A stretch of DNA of 5,832 nt from a candidate division CSSED10-310 bacterium (GTDB lineage: Bacteria > CSSED10-310 > JAFGJC01), in NCBI GenBank assembly GCA_016929305.1, contig JAFGJC010000343.1:1-5832 (forward strand), given 5' to 3'. The notes beneath the pieces were generated by a model. It had not been told where the DNA came from. It ran no database searches and worked only from the letters and a program-made list of their open reading frames with translations. Every line of letters starts with the position of its first letter. Within the stretch, counting starts at the first letter, position 1. Positions 1 through 5,832 of this stretch are shown piece after piece. The position numbers were made by a program, and so were the translations under genes.

Positions 1-1
1 A

Positions 2-1960
2 GCTATTCCGGACGCTTTTCCGGAACGCGGATCCACTGTTTCACGCTCACTGCCAATGCTGATGGGAACTCTATTTCTTCGTGGATCGTCAGGAACCTTA
101 CGTCTTGTCGAAGGAAAAACACTAAGATCTTTTTATTTTGAAGGAGGTTTTCTTCTTGGTGCGAAATCAAGCAGAAAAAGCGAGTTTCTGATCAGCACGT
201 TTTTTAGATCCGGAGCTTTAAGCAAAACGGTGAGACAGAAATTAGGAGCTTATTCAGCTATTTCAAGTGACAGAGAATTGTCAAAATTACTAATCAAAGT
301 CACGGGTATTCATCAAGATCGCATAGATGCGCTAAATGTCAGGCATATTGAAAAAATAGTTATGAAATCACTAAAGATGGAGAAGGCAGATTATGATTGG
401 CAGGAATCTTCCGAATCAGAAGGAATGCTTCTGCTGAATGCTACAAGTCTTTATCCTGCTCATGTGCTGATTTCCTCTCTTAGAAAGCTCTTTCTAAAAC
501 CAAATTACAGAAAATTCCTACCCAAACTAACTCAGTGGATTATACCCATTCCCGTTGAATCAAGCCTACAGGAGCATTTCCGATTAGCAGGTTCGGAGGA
601 TGCACTTCTAACACTTCTTGCCAAAGGAAAAACACTCATGGATTTAATTTCGGAAGGGACTCAAGTTTCAAAACTTGCCACCCCCCTGCTGCATATCTTG
701 TTCTGTTTTAACGGTCTTACTGCAGGAGAAAAACGTCCCCTTTCTAAACGCGAATCGGAATCTGTTCTTCCACGCACAATTCCATCCACAATTGCAGATT
801 TCGAATCAATCGACCTTGGAGGCGAAGAATCGGATATTTTAATTGAAGAAGATACTTTAGAAAGTGAAGAGGAATCGGAAACAGTTGATTCAGATCAGGA
901 TGAACCTGCTCCTAAATATTTTGAAATGAAAAAACCGCAAAAAGAAGCTTTACCTCGAGAGCCATCAAAAATTCAAGATAAAAAACCATCCATGAAACCG
1001 GTTCAAACCAGAAAATCTTCAGGTTCAATTCCAGGGGCTGATCAGAAGCCCATCAAGAGTCCACCAAAATCGATGCCACCGGAATCAGCACCATCACCAC
1101 AACCGGTAAAACCGGTTGTTCATAAAGAAAAGTCCGTCGCCAGTCGAAAAGTCCGCGAATTGTACCCTGCAACGGCATTTGAATCGCTCGAATTGCCAGA
1201 GGCATCAGGTGTAAAGGCATTTGGCCTGCACACGACACAGTTATCTGCAGGCCAGCTTTCTGAAGTTCATTTTCCATTTTTATATGCACTGATTATGGAA
1301 CTGAAAAAAACGGGAACTCTTTCCGTTCATTTTGATCAATACGAAACAAAATTATTTTGGAGTCGGGGGAAACTATTGTTCGCAAGAAGTGATAATCCTA
1401 AGCTTCGAATCGATCAGATCATGATTGATATGGGGATGATAACTCCCGAACAAAAATCAAAAGTAGAAGAAATGATCTCGGAAATGGGAAAGATGCGTTC
1501 CGGAACGCTTATTTTTCAAAAACAAATCGTCAATATGATGCAATTATCAGAGGCAATTCATCAGCAAGTGCGGTTAATTTTAAATGTATTATTCAATATT
1601 AAAGACGGGACATATTCTTTTGTTGAAGGCGAATTATCGGAAGAAGAACATATTCCTCTGGACTTGCCAGCAGCTTCATTACTCATACAAGAACTTCAGA
1701 AAATTAAAGAAACCAATAGATTGATGGAGTATTTGCCATCAATGACAGATATTCTAGTTCAGACAAAACATGCTGCCGAGTATTTAAATCAGTTGAAATT
1801 GGGTTCTACTGTTGCTTCTATATTTGATAAATTCCGAAAACCAACATCTCTTCAGGAAGCGCTCTCCGGTGCAGAGGTTAGTCCTCGTGCTTTCAAAATC
1901 TATTTAATAGGTCTTATGCTGCTTGGACTGATAAATTGTTATTCGAGTGGTCAGGAATGA
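2..1960 (+). CDS. Tandem DUF4388 (PATAN-like) domain protein, 5' end outside the window
   Basis: Predicted cytoplasmic signalling or scaffold protein; no enzymatic motif is visible. Numbering here is from the ATG at 56. The N-terminal DUF4388-like domain (about 1-120) has the family's SGTLRL strand and an FYFEGGFLLGA turn. A helical part and a winged-helix-like end follow (to about 225). Residues about 250-370 form a low-complexity linker, first Glu/Asp-rich, then Pro/Lys/Ser-rich. A second, clearer DUF4388 domain starts near 397 (GQLSEVHFP, then TGTLSV) and again ends in a winged-helix-like tail (about 575-628). No signal peptide or membrane segment is apparent. The frame is open to the left edge, the ATG at 56 has no Shine-Dalgarno, and the domain's first helix (SRSLPMLMGTL) begins upstream of it, so the true start is probably outside the window. 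Its stop overlaps the malQ start. PATAN/DUF4388 proteins in other bacteria act as protein-interaction modules in two-component and motility signalling; the role here is unknown. Confidence 0.85.
   Translation, partial: AIPDAFPERGSTVSRSLPMLMGTLFLRGSSGTLRLVEGKTLRSFYFEGGFLLGAKSSRKSEFLISTFFRSGALSKTVRQKLGAYSAISSDRELSKLLIKVTGIHQDRIDALNVRHIEKIVMKSLKMEKADYDWQESSESEGMLLLNATSLYPAHVLISSLRKLFLKPNYRKFLPKLTQWIIPIPVESSLQEHFRLAGSEDALLTLLAKGKTLMDLISEGTQVSKLATPLLHILFCFNGLTAGEKRPLSKRESESVLPRTIPSTIADFESIDLGGEESDILIEEDTLESEEESETVDSDQDEPAPKYFEMKKPQKEALPREPSKIQDKKPSMKPVQTRKSSGSIPGADQKPIKSPPKSMPPESAPSPQPVKPVVHKEKSVASRKVRELYPATAFESLELPEASGVKAFGLHTTQLSAGQLSEVHFPFLYALIMELKKTGTLSVHFDQYETKLFWSRGKLLFARSDNPKLRIDQIMIDMGMITPEQKSKVEEMISEMGKMRSGTLIFQKQIVNMMQLSEAIHQQVRLILNVLFNIKDGTYSFVEGELSEEEHIPLDLPAASLLIQELQKIKETNRLMEYLPSMTDILVQTKHAAEYLNQLKLGSTVASIFDKFRKPTSLQEALSGAEVSPRAFKIYLIGLMLLGLINCYSSGQE
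1945..1950 (+). promoter_or_regulatory. Weak ribosome binding site for malQ
   Basis: GAGTGG lies six bases before the ATG at 1957, inside the end of the DUF4388 gene. It is a poor Shine-Dalgarno match. With the ATGA stop/start overlap, this suggests malQ translation depends on ribosomes finishing the upstream gene. The site favours ATG 1957 over the in-frame TTG at 1936, which would add seven residues before the usual MalQ N-terminus. Confidence 0.4.
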
Positions 1961-3456
1961 GTAAAATAACACGCAAATGTGGAATCTTGCTGCACCCGAC
2001 GAGTTTACCGGGATCGTACGGTACCGGGGATCTGGGGAAGCATTCAAAAACATTTCTAGATATTCTCTCAAACGCAAACATAGCTCTATGGCAAATTTTG
2101 CCGCTTAATCCACCCGGATATGGATACTCACCCTACCAGTCTTATTCAGCATTTGCCGGGAATCCCATGTTAATAGATCCAGAGAATCTCGTTAACAGAT
2201 CATGGCTGGATGAAAACCTACTGATTCCACATGAGTATGCCTCTTCAAAGAGTAATGCAAAGGAAGGTGCATTCCAAAAGAAAAGAGCCATTTTAAATTC
2301 AGCATTTGAGAGATGGCTGAAACTAAATGGAATGAATAGTGATTCCTTTGTTACGTTTACGACGAAACATAGTCATTGGCTTAAAGATTACGCAGAGTTT
2401 TGTGCGCTTAAAAATCATTTTGACAACCGTTGCTGGCTGGAATGGCCAGAACGGTTCAAATTAAGAGATGAAAACGCTCTTGATCAGTTTCGAAAAGAAT
2501 ACTCCAAGCGCATTTTATACCATTATTTCGAACAGTACGTTTTTGAACTTCAATGGATGGAGATAAAGCGTTCAGCGGAATCCAAAGGGATTTCCATAAT
2601 CGGTGACATGCCTATTTTTGTTGCATTGGATTCAGCTGATGTTTGGGCAAACAGACAGTTATTCATATTGAATCAAGAGGGTCAACCTACTGTTGTTTCT
2701 GGAGTTCCTCCGGACTATTTCAGTGAAACGGGGCAACGCTGGGGTAACCCTTTATATGACTGGGATGTTCTTGCGAAGACGCATTTCCTCTGGTGGATCG
2801 ATCGATTCAAGTTAATGATGCAGCACGTTCATTATATTCGTGTTGATCACTTCCGTGGATTTCAGGCATATTGGGAAATCCCGGTGGAAGAAGAAACTGC
2901 TATCAAGGGGCGCTGGATTGAAGCTCCAGGAAAACAACTTTTTGAGCGGGTGATATCTGAGTGTGGTGAATTACCGATTATCGCGGAGGATTTGGGAGTT
3001 ATTACGCCAGAAGTTGAAGAACTCCGGGATTCCCTTGGTTTTCCAGGAATGAAAGTGTTGCAGTTTGGTTTTTCTGGACACGCAAATAATCCACATTTAC
3101 CGCATAACTACACGGAAAACTGCATTGTTTATACTGGCACTCATGACAATGATACCACGGTAGGATGGTTTAAATCTTCTCAGAATGATGAGACAATTCG
3201 AAAACATTTATGGAATTATTTGGGATATGAATCAAAAGAACCTCATTGGGCTCTCATACGCCTTGCATTTCAGTCCATAGCACGCTGGGCGGTAATCCCC
3301 GCACAGGATGTGTTAGGATTAGATTCGCAGGCAAGAATGAACTTTCCGGGCACGAGCACTGGAAATTGGATCTGGCAACTTGACAATTTAGAAAACTTAA
3401 AGAAATCATTAGAAGGTATTCAAAATTTAGCTGAATTATATTCTCGAACAGGATAA
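1957..3456 (+). CDS. malQ: 4-alpha-glucanotransferase (amylomaltase/disproportionating enzyme), GH77
   Basis: Cytoplasmic enzyme that transfers alpha-1,4-glucan segments between maltooligosaccharides, releasing glucose, in maltodextrin or glycogen metabolism (EC 2.4.1.25). The protein has 499 residues, the size of the compact Thermus-type enzymes rather than the longer E. coli form. It opens with the family signature GILLHPTSLPG, followed by YGYSPYQSYSAFAGNP. The three catalytic carboxylates are visible: nucleophile Asp297 in IRVDHFRGF, acid/base Glu344 in IIAEDLG, and Asp397 in TGTHDNDT, spaced as in the family. The substrate-site segment SGVPPDYFSETGQRWGNPLYDW and the C-terminal MNFPGTSTGNW are also intact, so it should be active. 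ATG 1957 is chosen because it overlaps the upstream stop (ATGA) and gives the normal MalQ N-terminus. No other glycogen or maltose gene is in view. It is probably co-transcribed with both plus-strand neighbours. Confidence 0.97.
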   Translation: MSKITRKCGILLHPTSLPGSYGTGDLGKHSKTFLDILSNANIALWQILPLNPPGYGYSPYQSYSAFAGNPMLIDPENLVNRSWLDENLLIPHEYASSKSNAKEGAFQKKRAILNSAFERWLKLNGMNSDSFVTFTTKHSHWLKDYAEFCALKNHFDNRCWLEWPERFKLRDENALDQFRKEYSKRILYHYFEQYVFELQWMEIKRSAESKGISIIGDMPIFVALDSADVWANRQLFILNQEGQPTVVSGVPPDYFSETGQRWGNPLYDWDVLAKTHFLWWIDRFKLMMQHVHYIRVDHFRGFQAYWEIPVEEETAIKGRWIEAPGKQLFERVISECGELPIIAEDLGVITPEVEELRDSLGFPGMKVLQFGFSGHANNPHLPHNYTENCIVYTGTHDNDTTVGWFKSSQNDETIRKHLWNYLGYESKEPHWALIRLAFQSIARWAVIPAQDVLGLDSQARMNFPGTSTGNWIWQLDNLENLKKSLEGIQNLAELYSRTG

Positions 3457-3461
3457 TTCTT

Positions 3462-3465
3462 GGAG
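3462..3465 (+). promoter_or_regulatory. Ribosome binding site deciding the kinase start
   Basis: GGAG sits nine bases before the ATG at 3475, a good Shine-Dalgarno distance. It overlaps the alternative in-frame TTG at 3460. That TTG start has only a possible AGGA at 3450-3453 and would add five residues (LEKPC, with the start read as Met). The ATG is preferred. Confidence 0.6.
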
Positions 3466-3474
3466 AAACCCTGT

Positions 3475-5724
3475 ATGCAACATTTTGTCGATGTCCCTTC
3501 GAACTTCGAAAACATGTTTCGAGCAGCGGAAAAGTTTGTAGAGGCATACTTTGCAAAACGAAAATATTCACCGGGATATGGAATTATCGAAATTGATGGT
3601 GAACGTTATATTCTTGTCAGAGCGAAATCCATGTCTGTTGAACTTTTTGAAACCGTTCGTCGACTGTTTATCAGCAGTGAACATCATAAAGCCTTTGATA
3701 TTGTAAAAAATCTGTTGTTCGATATTGCTCATGCTCTAGGTAAATCAGATGCGGTCTTTTTCCACAAAAAAGCAAAACTAAAAACACCGACAGAAAAATT
3801 ATCGGCGGGTCCGGTACACTTTGCATTTTCCGGATGGGCATCCGTAAAAATATTACCGGAGTCTATCATTGAAACCGGTTCCAATTTTGTTCTTTATTAT
3901 GAACATCCCCATTCATTCGAATCGGACAGTTGGCTTGAATCAGGGAAAAAACCTTCATTCCCTGTTTGCTATATGAATGCAGGCTATTCATCGGGGTGGT
4001 GTTCTGAAGCGTTCGGTCAGTATTTAGTATCCTTTGAAACATCATGTCGTGCTAGAGGTGATGACAGATGCCGATTTGTTATGGCGCCACCTGATCAAAT
4101 TCACAGATATGTTAAAGATGAACTATCTGAGAAATTGACGACGGATCCATACGTGACACAATACAATATTCCAGGCTTTTTCAAACGAAAAGCTATTGAA
4201 GCGCTGCTTGAAAAATCCGAAAGTAAGTACCGAATGCTTTTTTCTTATGCAAACGACGCGATTTTTGTCTTGGAGCACGATAAGATCATTGATGTAAATC
4301 CCATGGGAATCTCGAGTGTAGGTCGTACTAAGGATGTGATTCTTAATTCACGTTTTCTGGACATGGCTCCGCGATTCCAGAGTAATGGACATTCTTCTTC
4401 CTCACTTTGGGCGGAATATTTCAAAGAAGCAGTTTCAGGTAAATCGATGGTTTTCGAGTGGCAATTCACCAGACCAGACGGATCGTTGGTTGATACAGAA
4501 ATTGCATTGAACATTATCGATCCTGATTATCATCTTTTTCAGGCAATTATTCGAAATATAACCCAAAGAAAGAAACTAACGAGTCAACAAATTCAAGCTC
4601 AAAAAATGGAGGCGATTGGAACGTTAGCAAGTGGGGTCGCTCATGATTTCAATAACATTTTAGCCGGCATGTTAGGTTTTACTTCACTACTGAAATTACG
4701 ATTACCTAAATCTGATGTTAACTGCCAATATTTGGAACGATTAGAAAACGCCATCCAGCAAGCAGCAGATTTAACGAAACAATTGCTCACCTTTTCCAAA
4801 CGAAGCAAACCCAGAACGGTATCCCTTGATATTAATACCACCATAGAAAATGTAATACATCTATTAAAAAGCTCTATTAAACACGCCATCTCTCTTAACA
4901 TTGAATTGTCGGAAAGCCTGGATCCTATTTATGGTGATCCGAATCAGCTTGAGCAAATGGTCATGAATCTGATTATAAATGCCTCTCAAGCATTACCCTC
5001 TGGAGGTACAATTACAATCCGAAGCAGAACTCCTTCCCCTCAAGAACTCTCAGCAGAAAACATTCTGCCATTGACCGAGAACTATTGGGTTGTTTTAGAG
5101 ATAATCGATAATGGTATAGGGATGAGTGAATCGACGTTGAATCGTATTTTCGAACCATATTTTTCAATGAGGGAAAATGGAAAAGGCATTGGATTGGGTA
5201 TGAGTATTGTTTACAATATTGTGAACAATCATCAAGGGCAAATAAGAATACAAAGCCGCGAAGCGCAAGGCACTCACGTTAAAGTTTTTCTACCCTTTTC
5301 CAAACAAAGCCCGTTGCCATATCTGGGTCACTCATCAGAACTCATTCCTGGTACAGAAACAATTTTAATCGTCGATGATGAGAAAATAATTAGAGATTTG
5401 CTGTCGGAATTACTCAATTCTCTTGGATACAAAATCCTTATCGCACATGACGGTTATGAAGCTTTGCAAATCGCTGATCGTCATGATCTCGAGCTGGCCA
5501 TAATAAATATGGGTTTACCCAAAATGGATGGTCGAGAGACTTTTAAGGAGCTAAAAATCAAGCATTCTGGTATTTATGTTATACTGATGAGCGGGATGGA
5601 TTTCTCTGAAACTGAACAAATCGAATTGAAAGCGGAAGGTGTCAGTTTTTGCCTGAAAAAACCATTTACTCTCGGTGAACTCTGCAGATGCATTCGAACG
5701 CTTTTCGACAGCCGAAAGAGTTGA
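3475..5724 (+). CDS. Soluble hybrid histidine kinase: XylR_N/V4R sensor, PAS, HisKA, HATPase, degenerate receiver
   Basis: Cytoplasmic sensor kinase of 749 residues from ATG 3475, with no membrane segment. Residues about 1-206 form the ligand-binding module of XylR/DmpR/MopR-type activators (XylR_N plus V4R): EKLSAGPVHFAFSGWA, then MNAGYSSGWCSEAFG, then CRARGDDRCRFVMAPP. Cys165, Glu188, Cys191 and Cys199 match the zinc-ligand spacing of MopR as I remember it. A PAS domain spans about 250-365 (ANDAIFVLEHDKIIDVNP to NITQRKK). The H-box GVAHDFNNIL carries phospho-acceptor His390. The ATPase has an N-box (Asn498, Asn502), G1 (DNGIGM, 545-550), IFEPYF and G2 (GKGIGLGMS), so it looks competent. The receiver (about 628-745) keeps Asp634/Asp635, Ser706 and Lys729 but has Asn678 in place of the phosphorylated Asp. 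The usual fusion of this sensor is to a sigma54 activator; here it drives a kinase. Ligand, partner regulator and target genes are unknown. No stand-alone response regulator is in the window. Confidence 0.95.
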   Translation: MQHFVDVPSNFENMFRAAEKFVEAYFAKRKYSPGYGIIEIDGERYILVRAKSMSVELFETVRRLFISSEHHKAFDIVKNLLFDIAHALGKSDAVFFHKKAKLKTPTEKLSAGPVHFAFSGWASVKILPESIIETGSNFVLYYEHPHSFESDSWLESGKKPSFPVCYMNAGYSSGWCSEAFGQYLVSFETSCRARGDDRCRFVMAPPDQIHRYVKDELSEKLTTDPYVTQYNIPGFFKRKAIEALLEKSESKYRMLFSYANDAIFVLEHDKIIDVNPMGISSVGRTKDVILNSRFLDMAPRFQSNGHSSSSLWAEYFKEAVSGKSMVFEWQFTRPDGSLVDTEIALNIIDPDYHLFQAIIRNITQRKKLTSQQIQAQKMEAIGTLASGVAHDFNNILAGMLGFTSLLKLRLPKSDVNCQYLERLENAIQQAADLTKQLLTFSKRSKPRTVSLDINTTIENVIHLLKSSIKHAISLNIELSESLDPIYGDPNQLEQMVMNLIINASQALPSGGTITIRSRTPSPQELSAENILPLTENYWVVLEIIDNGIGMSESTLNRIFEPYFSMRENGKGIGLGMSIVYNIVNNHQGQIRIQSREAQGTHVKVFLPFSKQSPLPYLGHSSELIPGTETILIVDDEKIIRDLLSELLNSLGYKILIAHDGYEALQIADRHDLELAIINMGLPKMDGRETFKELKIKHSGIYVILMSGMDFSETEQIELKAEGVSFCLKKPFTLGELCRCIRTLFDSRKS

Positions 5725-5740
5725 GTTAATAGGTAGCGTT

Positions 5741-5832
5741 TTATCCGTGTTTTCTAATAAACTCCCTCATAAAAAGACATAGTTGCTGCACATGATCTAA
5801 TGGAAGGGCATTATAAATAGATGCCCGTATTC
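5741..5832 (-). CDS. serC: Phosphoserine aminotransferase, C-terminal end only (cut by the window edge)
   Basis: Only the last 29 codons and the TAA stop (5743-5741) are visible, reading leftward from the right edge. The peptide begins IRASIYNALPLD and ends FMREFIRKHG. RASIYNA and the closing FM-EF-R-HG pattern are the conserved C-terminus of SerC. An ungapped comparison with the E. coli tail, as I recall it, gives 18 identities in 29. SerC is a PLP enzyme converting 3-phosphohydroxypyruvate and glutamate to phosphoserine and 2-oxoglutarate in serine biosynthesis (also used in pyridoxal phosphate synthesis in some bacteria). The gene converges on the kinase gene with 16 bp between stops, so it is in a different transcription unit. 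Catalytic residues lie outside the window, so its integrity cannot be judged. Confidence 0.85.
   Translation of the reverse strand, partial: IRASIYNALPLDHVQQLCLFMREFIRKHG

Noticed and set aside
6..25. TTCCGG/TTCCGGAA inverted repeat at the left edge as a regulatory site
   Set aside because: The sequence appears to be coding (upstream part of the DUF4388 domain), and the symmetry comes from two copies of one short palindrome.
1099..1119. Perfect 9-bp inverted repeat ACAACCGGT/ACCGGTTGT with a 3-base spacer, as an operator
   Set aside because: It lies deep in the low-complexity linker coding region and arises from repeated Lys-Pro-Val codons (ACCGGT also occurs at 997); no gene starts nearby.
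1053..1289. Minus-strand open frame opposite the DUF4388 gene
   Set aside because: It has no recognisable domain and lies antisense to a well-supported gene. The open minus-strand frames at 3254-3571, 4245-4514 and 4641-4901 are rejected for the same reason.
1495..1508. 14-bp perfect palindrome GCGTTCCGGAACGC
   Set aside because: It is inside a coding domain with no promoter nearby, and a palindrome of this length is not surprising by chance in about 6 kb.
3460..3474. TTG at 3460 as the kinase start
   Set aside because: ATG 3475 has a well-placed GGAG, and the extra five residues add nothing to the sensor domain; it cannot be fully excluded.
5697..5722. Imperfect hairpin (TTTTCG/CGAAAG with an outer AAC/GTT) at the kinase stop codon, as a terminator
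   Set aside because: The stem includes a wobble pair and an internal loop, no T-tract follows, and it is within coding sequence.
5723..5764. GAGTT/AACTC stem spanning the convergent gap as a bidirectional terminator
   Set aside because: It has only five base pairs, a loop of more than 30 bases and mismatches beyond.
5806..5826. Perfect 6-bp inverted repeat GGGCAT/ATGCCC with a 9-base loop, as a possible terminator
   Set aside because: It lies inside the conserved RASIYNA-coding part of serC and is not followed by a T-tract in either direction.

Overview
The window is ordinary, densely coded bacterial chromosome, AT-leaning by eye. It has no mobile element, CRISPR array, RNA gene or long non-coding stretch. 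The lineage cannot be fixed. Tandem DUF4388 (PATAN-like) proteins and XylR_N/V4R-type sensor kinases are typical of Deltaproteobacteria/Myxococcota, Acidobacteria and related phyla, so an uncultured member of such a group is a reasonable guess and no more.

Layout: three plus-strand genes lie head to tail with no room for internal promoters, and probably form one transcription unit that begins left of the window. (1) A DUF4388 protein, cut by the left edge (2-1960), consists of two copies of a DUF4388 plus winged-helix-like unit joined by an acidic, Pro/Lys/Ser-rich linker. (2) malQ (1957-3456) is a complete GH77 4-alpha-glucanotransferase whose start overlaps the preceding stop as ATGA. (3) A soluble hybrid histidine kinase (3475-5724) follows after 18 bp. 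Its order is XylR_N/V4R ligand-binding sensor, PAS, HisKA, HATPase, receiver. After a 16-bp gap, the last 29 codons of a convergent minus-strand gene are visible at the right edge (5741-5832). They match the C-terminus of phosphoserine aminotransferase, SerC.

The genes do not form a recognised pathway. Two look like signalling components (DUF4388 scaffold or regulator, and the kinase) flanking one carbohydrate enzyme. The tight spacing implies co-expression, but a functional link between alpha-glucan metabolism and the signalling proteins is inference only.

The most notable point is that the kinase's C-terminal receiver has Asn (AAT) where the phospho-accepting Asp should be, while the other receiver active-site residues are present. 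The sensor keeps an apparent Cys/Glu/Cys/Cys zinc site of the MopR/DmpR type but seems to lack the phenol-contacting Trp. I see no wholly new system here. The unusual content is in these domain details and in the internal duplication of the DUF4388 protein.
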